The translations under genes were made by a program, and so were the position numbers. From assembly GCA_036924085.1 (NCBI GenBank), contig JAVGWX010000007.1, forward strand, positions 73,919,948 to 73,983,947: a stretch of 64,000 nucleotides of DNA, in the 5' to 3' direction. The notes under the pieces are model-generated. The model had not been told where the DNA came from. It did no database searches and saw nothing but the letters and a program-made list of their open reading frames with translations. Positions 1 to 11,539 of this stretch are shown piece after piece. Position 1 is the stretch's first letter; every line of letters begins with the position of its first letter. Source of the stretch: Ariolimax columbianus. Lineage: Eukaryota; Mollusca; Gastropoda; Stylommatophora; Arionidae.

Positions 1-484
1 TCGGATGCAGCAGGCCCTAACATCGCTGGAGTAGTGGACGATGAGACAGACAGACTGGCTAAAGAAGGTGCAAGGTTACCACAACCAGATTCTAGTGTGA
101 GTGTGACCTACGAAGAGTTCAGATACAAGGCCAAATGGGAAACAGAGCATACTGGCTACACAAAAAATGATGCCTACTACTAGTTGAACAGAAGAGAGCA
201 GGTCGTGGTCTTCAGACTCCGCACAGGCCACAACAGACTGAGGTACCATCTATTCAATAAACTGAAGAAAGGTGGTACTGACGAATGCACCTGTGGTACA
301 GGGAAAATGACCGCGGAACATCCGCTGCAAAATTGTCCGACATACGAGAACCAGAGAAAGCACATGTATCCATCACCAGTGGAAACACTAGACAAGCTCT
401 ATGGCAGTGTCGACAGCCTCAAGATGACAGCTGCCTTCTTCGAAAAAATTCAAGTTGACGTCTGACAGCGTACGAAGAAGAAGA
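1..484 (+). mobile_element. I-like LINE fragment, RNase H C-terminal end, internally deleted
   Basis: A frame from about 38 reads DDETDRLAKEGARLPQPDSS and on through a C-terminal Cys/His cluster (CTCGTG...EHPLQNC), stopping at 463-465. This matches the end of the minus-strand I-like LINE at 14283-17900. Just upstream lies the reverse transcriptase stretch NRMQQALTSLE, so about 1.1 kb between RT and RNase H is missing. The 3' end is a short GAA tail (about 470-482). In unit 1 a CAG codon is TAG at 181-183, which breaks the frame. Dead element. Confidence 0.8.
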
Positions 485-559
485 TTTACCTCGAATTGTT
501 TTTAACACCTGCACAAATTAACAGTCATCTAACAATATTCATATTTCTGTTGTTCATCA

Positions 560-583
560 TCTCTCTCTTTCTCTCTCTCTCTA
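560..583. repeat. CT microsatellite
   Basis: A run of CT dinucleotides broken by TTT. It recurs with small length changes near 22280 and 44392. Confidence 0.85.
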
Positions 584-2420
584 CTTTGGTCTTCTTGTTT
601 CTCTGTACTCTCAGCAATCAATGCTGACTACCAACTAATGTGTGACAAATATGAACTGCTTTGATCATACCCCGCCCACTACCAGTTAAAGGCCAACACA
701 AAATACAGAAGGGATTGAAGCTCACGAGCAAAAACATGCATTTAGAACGTGCCAACCGTAGCGACAATCCGCCCAAGAAACTGTTCATTATGTCAAGGAA
801 AGAATGTCAGAATACAAACACAGCCAACTTGCTGTTTACATTCATGGATACATCGAGTAATACAAATATACTGTAGTCGGGGATGCTGTGGTAGAAACTT
901 CTCTATACGAGGTTTTAGCTTTTATCAGATGGGGATAGCCAGTTCCCTTCCTCGAAGTCTTGGCTTACAATATCACTGATATATACATTTATTGTTATTA
1001 CCGCTAGGGATGAGGTACTAGAATCTTCATTGTTCTGATACACACACGAATCCATGAACTGGTCAATACGACATGATACCGCACAAAGGACAACGGTCTG
1101 TGGTAGAAAAGGGCAAGTCTTTCAAGAATCCAGAAATTGAAACCTCTAATCAAACGAAAAACTTCAGGTTTTGTGAAAACCAATTCCTGTTCCTCTATCA
1201 TTTCTCCTAACAGTAAATCTGGTACTCGTTTACAGCTGGGTTGGCTGGAACAAGTTGCAGCCGGAAAGAAGGAGCCACTCTACCAACGTTGTATCCTACG
1301 CTCTACATTTACATATAGTGTGGTCTTATGTTTCCTCTAATAACATGTCTTAATGGTAATCACACATTTTCTTCTGCTTATCTCACGGAATAATCATTCC
1401 TTCATGGTTTTATGCTTAAACATCTATCTAATTGTTCTATTATAGGTCAATGGCCAATGTTTTGTTATTATTATTGTCATGATTATTATCATCAACATCC
1501 TCATCATCTTCTATCAACTTGTGTCATTAGAAGGCGTGGAAGGGGGTGTAGTTTTATGTCGTGTGCCATCTTCGTCGCCGATGTTGTTGACATCCAGTTT
1601 TTCTTTAAACATGGCGAGGGACATAACCAAACAAATACAAAAAATATATAATTAAGAGTTATCCCATCATAAAAAATTTGCGTGAGAGGTTCTGGCTTGG
1701 GCGTCTCCCCTCTTTATCCAGGTTACAAACCTTAGAACGAGTGAGCTATGGCCCTACACCAGAACCACATGGACGTGTACATTGGCATCTGTACACTGAA
1801 GGCGATAGGTGTTAATTATCCACCCGACCAAATTTCTCACGCTTGTTGTCGTCCTCGTGCACGACATATGGGGAGGAACAGCTCGCGACCCCGGGCGCTC
1901 GTCGGCGACGATTGTGACAGCAAAGCCGTGCTTATCACAAGAGCTGAACCTTGAACCTTGACGGGCGTCGAAGTCATGGAGCGAACTAGACAAGTAACTG
2001 GCAGAAGACAACACTGGCTGCTCCTGTAGCTGTTAATAGTAAGGTTAGAGTTAGCATATATGCTGATGCCTGTTTAAGTTAGCTCTGTTGTGGTGACAGC
2101 GACTCGCATATTGTTTTTAAAATGAATTTAATAATATTCATAAAATGCAAATAAATGTTAAAAATTTCCGAAAGGTAAATTTCGAATGGTATGCTCCATT
2201 ATACGCAACCTTAACTATTATAAGTATTTGCTTTATTTTCATGTAATTATTAAATGATTTATATTATTGTAGTGCATTTATTACCTCCCTTTCTTTTGAA
2301 TACATTGCCCTTATGACGAAGTAATCATTGTCCGTGTAAATACAGTTCACTACTAGGCCGTGAAACTGTTATCTAGCTAATCGAAGATCATGTGCTGAAA
2401 GTTGTTTATGGTTAAGCGTG

Positions 2421-2437
2421 CTTATATTCCGTGTGTG
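2421..2437 (+). other. Empty target site of the L1/Tx1-like LINE (unit 1)
   Basis: CTTATATTCCGTGTGTG occurs here once, followed by CTACTTTTAAATTG. In unit 3 the same sequence flanks and separates three LINE copies. This is therefore the unoccupied pre-insertion state. Confidence 0.9.
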
Positions 2438-4021
2438 CTACTTTTAAATTGTTCAAGCTTGGATATGTAAAAGCAAATGTATGTAGACTTTTATGTTATA
2501 AATTTCTCTAACATACCATCTATAGATTGTTAATCTCATTGTAAATATCCAAATTTTAAACTACATTTTTTAGAACAGGACACCCATTACCATCATTTTA
2601 ATAACACTAGCCATATGGAATCTTGCATGTTTACTGCTGGCTGAATATATGTAAAAATAATATTCATAATGTGGCATAAGAAATACGTAAACATTAAATT
2701 GAACCTTATTCCATTGTGTGTTTGTTTCTTGTTTATTTCTTTATTTCACAAGACGCATAAGTTGCCATATTAACAAATGTAAACAAACAGATATTAAAGT
2801 ACACATTCCTAAAGCCCAGGTATTGATAAAATTGCTCTTTGCTGTCACTCTGTGTATTTATGGTTTAATCGAATACTGACACTATTAACATACACCAAAT
2901 TGAAAGCATGGTAGTAATACATATCTTATTATTTTAAACATACATTTTTGTACGAATGCACATATTTCTTTACGTTTGTGTGTGCGTGTGTGTACAACTG
3001 TGTAAAACCCTACAGTATTGACAGATTTCCAAAACTACTTATTACGTACTGTTCCTACTGGCATTATAAATGCAGCTCAAGAATAGATTGCAAAACACCT
3101 TCGATTGGTTCTGTTGTTGTTGATTCATCCATTAAGCAAATACATACACAGTAGGCGTTTAGCTTGTTTGAAAAGGCCAGTCTTTGCAAACCGTCGAAGG
3201 GTTTGAGAGTTGATAATGCTATTGTGGTTAACATGTGGGTAGTAAGATTATATGTACAAACGTAAATATTGCTGTATCACTGTGTGTGTTAACATATGGA
3301 TAGCAAGATACTGTGTAGAAGATTCAAGCTTGGTGTCAGTCTGTTAATATGTTGATAGTGAGAAACTATGTAGGACATTAAAGCTCTGCGTTAGACTGCT
3401 AACAAGCTTGCGGTTGGTGTGCTAACATGTGAATAGTAACATATCATGAAGAAGATTGAAGCTTGGTGTCAATCTGCTAAAATGTTGATAGTGAGATACT
3501 ATGTAGGACATCGAAGCTCTGCGTTAGACTAATAACAAGCTTACGGTTGGTATGCTAACATGTAAATAGTAAAATATAATGTAGAAGATTAAAGATTGGT
3601 GTCAATCTGCTAATATGTTGATAGTGAGATACTATGTAGGACATCGAAGCTCTGCGTTAGACTAATAACAAGCTTGTGGTTGGTGTGCTAACATGTTAAT
3701 AGTAAAATATCATGTAGAAGATTAAAGATTGGTGTCAATCTGCTAATATGTTGATAGTGAGATACTATGTAGGACATTAAAGCTGAGTGTTAGTCTACTA
3801 ACATGTGGATAGTAAGATATATCAAGACAGTAAATCTCCAAGTTGGTTTGCATCTGTTGATTTGTAAATAGTAAGACCTTATGTAAGAGATTTAAGCTCA
3901 GTATCTGACTCCTAACATGTGGATAGTAAGATAATATGTACACCATTAAATCTTAGTGTCTATCTGTTAATATGTAGATAAAGAGATAATATGTAGGATA
4001 TTAAAACTCAATTTTAGTCCT

Positions 4022-4182
4022 CTAGCGTGCAAAAATTCTTTATTCTTCTTTGCGTTCAGGATCCTTTGGTCATCTGCAAGCCAGTAATCATGATGCAGTC
4101 CATAATCTTTACCAGGAGATAGTGGCTGCACCATAGCTTTTGCCTCAGCTCTGCATTCTATGGTATCTCATTTCACTAAAAC
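4022..4182. other. Non-satellite insertion in the minisatellite (unit 1)
   Basis: About 160 bp that does not follow the 55-bp pattern. Read on the minus strand it ends in GAACGCAAAGAAGAATAAAG, which could be the GAA-tailed 3' end of another I-like element or SINE. Family unknown. Confidence 0.4.
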
Positions 4183-6713
4183 ACTGAAAGTAAAATGCTA
4201 TGTAGAACACACATTTTTGTGTTGGTCTGTTAATTTATGGATTGTAGGTACTACGTAAGACTGTAAAATTACATGGCGATCTACATATGTTGCCATGTGG
4301 ATAGTAAAGTAATATGTAAGGTATCCAATCCTAGTATTGGTCAGTTATCAAATGGATTGAAAGATAATATTTAGGGTATCAAATCTTGGTGCTGGTCTGT
4401 TAACATGTGGAGGGTAAGATAATATGTAGGGTAGCAAATCTTGGTGCTGGTCTGTTAACATGTGGGTGGTAAGATAATATGTAGGGTATCAAATCTCGGT
4501 GCTGGTCTGTTAACATGTGGATGGTAAAATAATATGTAGGGTATCCATCCTTGGTGCTGGTCTGTTAACATGTGGATGGTAAGATAATATTTAGTGTAAC
4601 AAATCTTGGTGCTGGTCTGTCAACATGTGGATGGTAAGATAGTATGTATAACAGTAAAGCTAAGTGTTCTTCTGGCATGGTGATTCAAAGATAAAATGTA
4701 GAGCATTGAAGCACAGTGTGGATCTATTAACATGTGATTAGTAGTATAATATGTACAACATTAACGGACATGGTCAGTTTTTTGAGAGGTGGAAAGTAAG
4801 ATACTATGTGGGACAGTAGAGTTTGTTGTCCATCTACTTATTTTATCCTGTGAATATCAAGATAATATAAAGGACATTGAACCACGGTGTGATTCTGTTT
4901 GCACTGTGATAGTCAAATAAAATAATTAAGTCTATTGCATCTCTTTTTGGGGGGAAAGGAAGATAATTTTATTTTGGCGATATGGCTCAGTGTGAGTTTG
5001 TTAATGTATTGATAGTAAAAAATTATTTAGAACATTACAGCTCGTTGTTGGTCTATTGACATGCGGACAGCAGGATGCTGTTTGGAAAATTTATTATTGG
5101 TTTCTGTTTGTTAACAAATGGAAGGTAACACACTTAATAGGACAGAAAAGCTCAGTGTTGGTCTGTTAATACATGTGAACTGTAAGATATTGTGTAGGAC
5201 ACGTGTTCTCAGTGTTGGTCTGTTAATACATGTGAACTGTAAGACATTGTGTAGGACACGTGTTCTCTGTGTTGGTCTGTAAACATGATGATTAGTAAGA
5301 TATTATGTATGACATTACAGCTCAGTGTTGATGTTTTATCAAGGGGAAAGATAATATATACAACTTTACATCTTGGCTGTTATGCGTTAACATTTGAATA
5401 TTAAGAAAATATGTAGGACATGAAAGCTCACTGTTCGTATGCTAACAAGTGGATAGTACAATACTATGAGGTAAAGTAATGCTAGCTGTCATTCTGTTAA
5501 CACGTAGATAGTAAGATTCTATGTAGGAAATTACTGCTCTGTGTTGGTATTTTGACCTGGGGATAGTAAGATACTATAAAGGACATTACAGATCAGTGTT
5601 GGTCTGTTAACAAGCGGAGAGTAAGATACTATGTAGGACATTACTACTCAGTTCTGGTCTGTTTACCTGGGGAAAAAATATACTATATAGGACACCTATT
5701 CATGAGGTTGTTCTGTTTTCATGTGGATAGTGAGAACATATATACAACATTATTTCTCAGTTGATGTATATTAACATGTGGATATCAAGAAAATAAGTAG
5801 GACATGAAAGTTCACTGTCTGTGTGTTATGAAGTGGATAGTTTGATGTTATGTAGAAAAGTGAAGATTGCTTTCATTCTGTTATAACGTGTGGATAGTAA
5901 AACAATAGGTAGGACATTAAAGATTTGTGTCAGACTGCTATCTTTGTACAGAAAGATAAAAAGTAGGTCATTTAAGCTTTGTGTTAGTATGTTAACTTCT
6001 GGACAGTAAGATTACATGTAGGACATTAACAAATGGGAATGGTTTGTAAACATGCAAACAGTTTAATGCTACATAGGACAATAAAACTCAGTGTCTGTCT
6101 GCTAACAGTTGTATAGTTAGATTCTATGTACGTTATCTATGCCAAAAGCTCGGTTTTCGGCTATTAACATGCAAATTAGTAATGTACTATGTAGGACATT
6201 ACAGCTTGTTGTCGGCCTGCTAAGATAGGGATAGTATGATAATTTACAGGACAATTATCTTGGTGTCCATCTGTTAATATACAGACAGTAAGATACTACC
6301 TAGGACCTTAAAGCTCAGTGTTAGCCTTCATCTTTTGTCATGCTGATACTAAGATACTATGTAGGAGATTAAAAATCAGATTTGGTCTGTTAAAGAGGCC
6401 TCAGTGAGATACTTTATAGGACCGTCAAGCTCAGTTTAGATCTGTTAAAGTGGGATCAGTAAGATATTATATAGGACAATAATACTTTTAGGTAGGATTC
6501 TTAACATGGGGATTGTAAAATGCTATGCAGGACAGTAAAGTTAGGTGACTGTTCGTGTATGTTACTGTTGGGATACTCAGATAGTATGTTAATATGTAGA
6601 CAGTAAGATGCTATGTATCGCATTAAATCTAAAGAATCGGTTGGTTATATGAGGACATTAAGATAATATATAGGACACTAAAGCTTAGTGTAATTCTGTT
6701 GACATGGAGACAG

Positions 6714-6964
6714 TTTTTTTGTTGTTTGTTTTGAGTTTGCCTCATTTCTCTAATCCCCAAGGTGGTGTACATTGTACTGTGGTTTTTATTTTGCGCCTGT
6801 CGGCCAAGTGCTACCAACTTCAGCATGCATTTTATGTAAGGGTCTGCTTCCTCTTGCATTTTCTAAGAATTCGCTTCCTTGGGGTAACGGCGCTGTGATG
6901 GGGATTGAACCCAGCACCTTTGGGTTTTGAGCCGTGCCACTTAACCACTAGGCCACACCGTCCC
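6714..6964 (-). mobile_element. tRNA-derived SINE in the minisatellite (unit 1)
   Basis: On the minus strand the element starts GGGGACGGTGTGGCCTAGTG and has a clear A box (TGGCCTAGTGG) and B box (GGTTCAATCCC), the RNA polymerase III promoter of a tRNA-like head. It ends in an A-rich tail, seen as the T-rich run at 6714-6735. Direct repeats CATGGAGACAGT (6703-6714) and CATGGTGACAGT (6965-6976) flank it and look like the target-site duplication. The body between head and tail is unassigned. It is not a working tRNA gene, as it continues far beyond the tRNA part. Confidence 0.85.
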
Positions 6965-7240
6965 CATGGTGACAGTAAGATAATGTGTAGGATATTAGCG
7001 AATAGCATCGGTCTGTTAACATTTAGATAGTAAGATTTTATGTAGTACATTACAGCTTGCTATTAGGTCTGCTAACATTTAAAAAGAAAGATTTTATATT
7101 AGGACATTAGAGCTTGGTGTTAGTCTGTTGACATGGAGACTGTAAAATGCTATGAATGACATTAAAACATGTGGATAGTACAATATCATGTAGGATAGCA
7201 AAGCTCAGAGTCCGGCTGATGACATGGGTACAGTAAGATA

Positions 7241-7298
7241 TCTTCTTCGAAGTACGCTGTCAGGAATCAACGTGAATTTGTTGAAGAAGAAGAAGAAG
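7241..7298 (-). mobile_element. Very short I-like LINE 3' end (unit 1)
   Basis: On the minus strand this reads as the last bases of the I-like LINE, including CCTGACAGCGTAC near its end; its direct counterpart at 463-475 reads CTGACAGCGTAC. AGTAAGATA stands on both sides and may be the target-site duplication. It is an extreme 5' truncation. Confidence 0.6.
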
Positions 7299-8871
7299 TA
7301 AGATAGTGTGTTGGAAATTAAAACTTACTGTCGGTTTGTTAACACATGGATAATAAGATATTATTTTTAACAGTAAAGCATGGTGTCTGCTTGTTAACAT
7401 GTAGATAGTAAGATATTATGTAGGGCATTCAAGCTCTGTGTTGGTCAGTTGACTTGTGAATAGTAAGATACTCTGTAGGACATTCAAGCTCTGTGTTGGC
7501 CAGTTGAGTTGTGAATAGTAAGATACTCTGTAAGACATTCAAGCTCTGTGTTGGCCTGTTTACATGTGGATAGTAAGATACTCTGTAAGACATTCAAGCT
7601 ATGTGTTTGCCTGTTGACATGTGTATAGTAAAATACTCTGTAGGACATTCAAGCTCTGTGTTGGCCTGTTGACATGTGGATAGTAGGATACTCTGTAAGA
7701 CATTCAAGCTATGTTGCCCAATTGACATGTGGATAGTAAAATACTATGTAGAACATTAAAGCTCTGTGTTGGCCTGTTGACATGTGGATAGTAAGATAAT
7801 CTGTAGGACATTCAAGCTATGTGCTTGCCTGTTGACATGTGGATAGTAAAATACTCTGTAGCACATTCAAGCTCTATGTTGGCCTGTTAACATGTGGATA
7901 GTAAGATACTCTGCAGGAAATTAAAGCTCTGTCTTGGCCTGTTGACATGTGGATAGTAAGATACTCTGTAGGACATTCAAGCTCTGTGTTGGCCTGTTAA
8001 CATGTGTATAGTAATATACTCTGTAGCACATTAAAGCTCTGTCTTGGCCTGTTGACATGTGGATAGTAAGATACTCTGTAAGACATTCAAGCTCTGTGTT
8101 TGCCTGTTAACATGTGGTTAATAAGATACTATGTAGAACATTCAAGCTCTGTGTTGGCCTGTTAACATATGGATAGTAAGATACTCTGTAGCATATTAAA
8201 GCTCTGTCTTGGCCTGTTGAAATGTGGATAGTAAGATACTCTGTAAGACATTTAAACTCTGTTTTGGCCTGTTAACATGGTGGCAGTAAGGAACTATGTA
8301 GGACATCAATGTTTTGGGTAAGTCTAACATCTGGATAGTGGATACTGTGCAGTGCATTCAATCTACAGTTGGTTTGTTAATATGTGGATTGTAAGATCCT
8401 CTGTAAGACATTAAAGTTGTCTGTCAGTCTGATGCCATTGGGATTGTACAATACTTTGAAGAAGAATAAAACTTGGTATTGGTCTGTTAATATATAGATA
8501 GCAAATTACAATGTAGGACTGTAAAGTTTCGAGTCAGTGAACTTATGTTTAATGGGGATAGTGCGATACTTTGTAGGACAATACCGTTTATTTGTCTGTA
8601 TGTTAATATTCATATAGTAAGGTATTATATAAAAGACTGTTACCATGTGCTTAGGTTGATACTGTGTAGGACATCAAAATTTAATGCTGGTATGATAGTC
8701 TGTGGATAGTAAGATTCTATATATAGGACATTAAAACTTGATGTAGCATAGTAAGATACTAGATAGGACTGTAATGCCACAGGGTCATCTTCCCTTGTAG
8801 AATTACAGGTCTACTAAGACTAAGATTAATATAAACACATAATCTTACAAATACTATTTCTTTTGTTGCAG

Positions 8872-9049
8872 ATTCTGCACTTTACACTATACGAAATACA
8901 AGACCTCACCACTAATGGAGTCTCCCGCGGAACACCTGGCTGAGACATTTCGATTCTACTCCGTCTTCCTCCACGCTGCCCGAGACTCACCAAACGTTGC
9001 CATGGACGATCAATACGAAAGACAATGGTTGAGTATGAGGATTACCTGA
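8872..9049 (+). other. Candidate terminal exon after a strong 3' splice site (unit 1)
   Basis: The sequence TACTATTTCTTTTGTTGCAG (8852-8871) is a good splice acceptor. Directly after it, skipping one base, a frame of 58 codons stays open to a TGA at 9047-9049 and includes MESPAEHLAETF and DDQYERQWLSMR. I do not recognise the protein. The copy in unit 2 is equally open, with a Met-to-Val change near the end. It could be the last exon of a host gene or a piece of an unknown element; no donor or upstream exon is visible because satellite precedes it. Confidence 0.25.
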
Positions 9050-9103
9050 CTTGACTTAAACACAAGGCAACGACTCTAGCTGGCCATCTATCTTCTCGGC
9101 ACA

Positions 9104-9119
9104 CCCCCCCCCCCCCCCC
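9104..9119. repeat. C16 homopolymer
   Basis: A run of 16 C; the unit 2 copy (31213-31227) has 15. It lies directly against a LINE 3' fragment. Confidence 0.9.
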
Positions 9120-9120
9120 A

Positions 9121-9300
9121 TGCCATCAGAACACATTTTGCAGCCCTGCCCATCGTTTACCGACAAGAAGTAGCATTTGGCAATAACAAGTGTCCTTCCA
9201 CGAGTAGCTGTACAGAAGTGCTCGGACCCTCAAGTCAACTGCTGCCTTCGTTAGAGTAAGTGAATTCGAGGTCTGAAGACGAACAAGGAAGATCTCTTTT
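9121..9300 (+). mobile_element. I-like LINE 3' end, second subfamily (unit 1)
   Basis: The stretch ATTTTGCAGCCCTGCCCATC to GAGGTCTGAAGACGAACAAG parallels 11950-12100, where it follows an RNase H frame. It is the last part of the ORF plus the short 3' UTR of an I-like LINE distinct from the one at 14283-17900. Strongly 5' truncated and non-coding now. Confidence 0.6.
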
Positions 9301-9537
9301 CTTGACATTTTTCGCGCCAGCCGAAGCACATCAGTACAAGTAGAGTCAACCGCCATCAAGATGATTTCAGCAAAAAGCTTTGCATGATCTTGCAGTAGGA
9401 GTTTATGTAACAGTTTACTTGCATAATGAGGTTGCTATCCTCATGCACAACTCTCTTTAGTCGCGCCTTTCAATATATGCATGGAGTTCAATCAATCAAA
9501 TCAGAACAAAAAGGCATAGCTTTAAATGAAATAAAGT

Positions 9538-9757
9538 AAGGTCAAGATTGGATATTTGGAAATATTTCTTTAGTCAGAGAGGGGGGAATGCTTGGAATGC
9601 ATTTCCAAGGAAGTGATGGAAGCAGAGGCAGTTGATGCATTTAAGAATACATTAGATGCGCATAGCTTATTGAGCAAGGAAATGTAAATGAAACTGGTTG
9701 CGTACAGACTCTGCATAGTCTTCTAAACCAGTATAAAGACGTTAAGTTAAGTTAAAT
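9538..9757 (+). mobile_element. CR1/Rex1-like LINE 3' end, copy A (unit 1)
   Basis: The frame reads RSRLDIWKYFFSQRGGNAWN, then after a frameshift KEVMEAEAVDAFKNTLDAHS, the usual C-terminus of CR1/Rex1-type reverse transcriptases. The 3' end reads CTTCTAAACCAGTATAAAGA and then a (TTAAG)-type tail. The same end occurs at 12345-12456 (+), 13681-14030 (-) and 21290-21485 (+). Confidence 0.75.
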
Positions 9758-10772
9758 CAAGATCACTCATCTCTTTTTGTTGAAGCACAGGTCCAGCATT
9801 GTATTTGACTTACCATAACCAGCTTTTAGGAAAGATTTTTTCTAGTTATTTGCAGTAGGTAAGCGATAATTTGTACATTTTGAGATTGCCACATCCATGG
9901 ACAACTCTTAGTCCTCGCGTTCAACATGCAATTAATGTTTTGGCCAATCAGGAGAAATACATACATAGCTCACCTTAAGATTGTTTGCCCTTGACCTACT
10001 GTGACAGTATTATGTGGCGGTTATATTCTACCATTCTCAGTAAGGGACCCCGGATACACTATGGGAGGTCATGTTATTGATAGATTTGAAACAAGCAGCG
10101 ATAACGATAGAAAAGATATGAATTTGGAATTGCATGTGTTAAGCTTTTATAGAAGTGTTCATACGTGGTTGCGAAGTTTCGATGGCTCACAAACAAAACA
10201 TGTCTGTGTTCAGATTCCTGATCTGACAGGGTCGTACACCTATTAAATGTCGTGCTGAATATGGTTTAACCAGGCTCTAAAGTGCAAAACACAGAACAAT
10301 ATACTGCCTCTTAGGAACCACGGTAAACGAGGTGAAAAAAAGAAATATAGCTTTTTAGTTTTCTCCAGTATCGCATTCTGTTTGTTTATTATATGGCTTG
10401 CTGGCTTAGGGTCGTTCGTTCTCAATCTTGCACCACCAAGCCCTGATATGGCTTAAATAGCAGAATGTTGTCCAGAGAACGGAATGCAAATATGCTGATC
10501 GGTGTGGACTGCACAGAACACGGCCAGGCACTTGAGCATCCGTGGTCAACCACTGCACGCGAGCTCATATCCAGTCGTCCTGACTTGTCTTGCCACTGGT
10601 TAAAGTTGGACTCGAGCGAGAGAGTGTGGTCGACAAACTGCGCAACCCTTTCTCACTTAAAGGAAATTCATCGAGCAAGTCATTCTTTTTTCATGTATCC
10701 AGTACTAACACAGTCGAGTCCTGTGACGACGGGCGAGAGGAGAGCGTAGGTCCACTGACTAGCTAAACTACA
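9758..10772. other. No recognised gene (unit 1)
   Basis: About 1 kb with frames of 81 codons (10001-10246) and 94 codons (10465-10749). Both persist in unit 2 simply because the units are nearly identical. I see no known domain and no splice or promoter context that would support either as a gene. Confidence 0.4.
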
Positions 10773-10900
10773 GTCAAAAAGCTGCGTCAGTTGCGGGACA
10801 CCTTGCTGAGCAATAAAGCGGCTGAGGTACATGGATTTGCTGACAACCATGATCACCGCCTCGCGAAGCAAACTTTCTCTGCTTTCACTGACTGCGAATA
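10773..10900 (+). pseudogene. RTE-like LINE fragment, region between endonuclease and RT (unit 1)
   Basis: The frame KLRQLRDTLLSNKAAEVHGF followed by ADNHDHRLAKQTFSAF resembles the linker before the reverse transcriptase in invertebrate RTE-like LINEs, which often reads like '...M...W...KA.EIQ.YAD..D...F...'. The similarity is from memory of the family pattern and is modest. Sequence after about 10900 does not continue the pattern. Confidence 0.35.
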
Positions 10901-11539
10901 TGCAGTTCCCATCTTCCCACCCATCCACAACCCGGATTTACAGAATACTCGACTGGATGGACTGGCTGGGTGCAAAAAGTAAAGGCTCGTGATGGACGAA
11001 AAACATTGTGATTGACCCTGACGCAACGTCCTGGACAATATGGTGTGCTTGACCGGACTAGCGTCTCAGTTACCCACATATATTATCTTATATATCACTA
11101 ACCTCTAGCTGATTGCTAGCATAACCGGCACTTCTGAAATTATGCAATGATGTTTATAAATGAAAATAGTATTTGTTAGATCTACGTCAACAATAAAGTC
11201 ACATATATTTTTGTATACCATAACAAGCATTATTACATAGCACAAAAAATCGCTCACTTTCATCATTATCATCATTATCATCATCATCATCATCATCTTC
11301 ATCATCATCATCATCATGTTGCATGTCATTTGCAGAAAATCACTTTCACAACAACCGATCTGTAACTCGATCTCTAGCCAGAAGTATCGCCTCTATCGTT
11401 GTAATCGTCAGGACCTCCGTGATGTCTTGTTTCCATCTTTTCATCGGTCTGCTTCAGCCCCGCTTTCCAAGCACCAAACCCTCCTGTATCGTTCTTTCTA
11501 GGTCAGTATGGCGTTTGATGTGGTCAAACTATTATACAG
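10901..11539. other. No recognised gene; contains TCA microsatellite (unit 1)
   Basis: A TCA/ATC microsatellite runs at 11261-11316 and is shorter in unit 2 (33371-33421). The rest shows no feature I can name. Confidence 0.5.
11261..11316. repeat. TCA microsatellite
   Basis: Trinucleotide run CATCATTATCATCATT and so on. It produces a spurious poly-Met/Ile frame on the minus strand. Confidence 0.9.

Larger units (their letters stand above)
485..3224. other. AT-rich sequence with no recognised gene (unit 1)
   Basis: About 2.7 kb conserved between units but without a frame or RNA gene I can support. It holds a CT microsatellite (560-583), AT/TCA-rich short repeats around 1465-1510, a GC-richer patch at 1855-1930 and the empty LINE target at 2421-2437. 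Short frames here are under 90 codons and match nothing I know. Confidence 0.6.
3225..8775. repeat. Minisatellite of about 55-bp monomers (unit 1)
   Basis: Monomers share a core like ACATGTGGATAGTAAGATAC, then TGTAGGACATT and AAGCTCTGTGTTGG; one typical monomer counts to 55 bp. Monomers are most alike at about 7380-8280 and more diverged towards the edges, the usual pattern of a satellite homogenised in its centre. Near 3420-3760 two or three monomers form a higher-order repeat of about 133 bp. The array is interrupted by insertions at 4022-4182, 6714-6964 and 7241-7298. Stop codons in all frames argue against coding. Confidence 0.9.

Noticed and set aside
1680..1770. Possible second tRNA-like SINE head on the minus strand (ATAGCTCACTCG and GGTTTGTAACC)
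   Set aside because: The boxes are only about 15 bp apart instead of 30 or more and no tail or duplication is visible.
1754..2014. 86-codon minus-strand frame
   Set aside because: No recognisable protein; equally open in unit 2 for the trivial reason of near identity.
6890..6966. A tRNA gene on the minus strand
   Set aside because: The A and B boxes are good, but the sequence runs on into a SINE body with an A-rich tail and flanking target duplication, and the acceptor stem does not close.
3225..8775. CRISPR-like array
   Set aside because: Repeats are contiguous diverged 55-bp monomers without unique spacers, in a eukaryotic context.
10465..10749. 94-codon open frame as a host gene
   Set aside because: Conserved in unit 2 only because the units are near-identical; no domain, splice or promoter signal supports it.
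11105..11329. Met-rich minus-strand frame
   Set aside because: It is the TCA microsatellite read in reverse.
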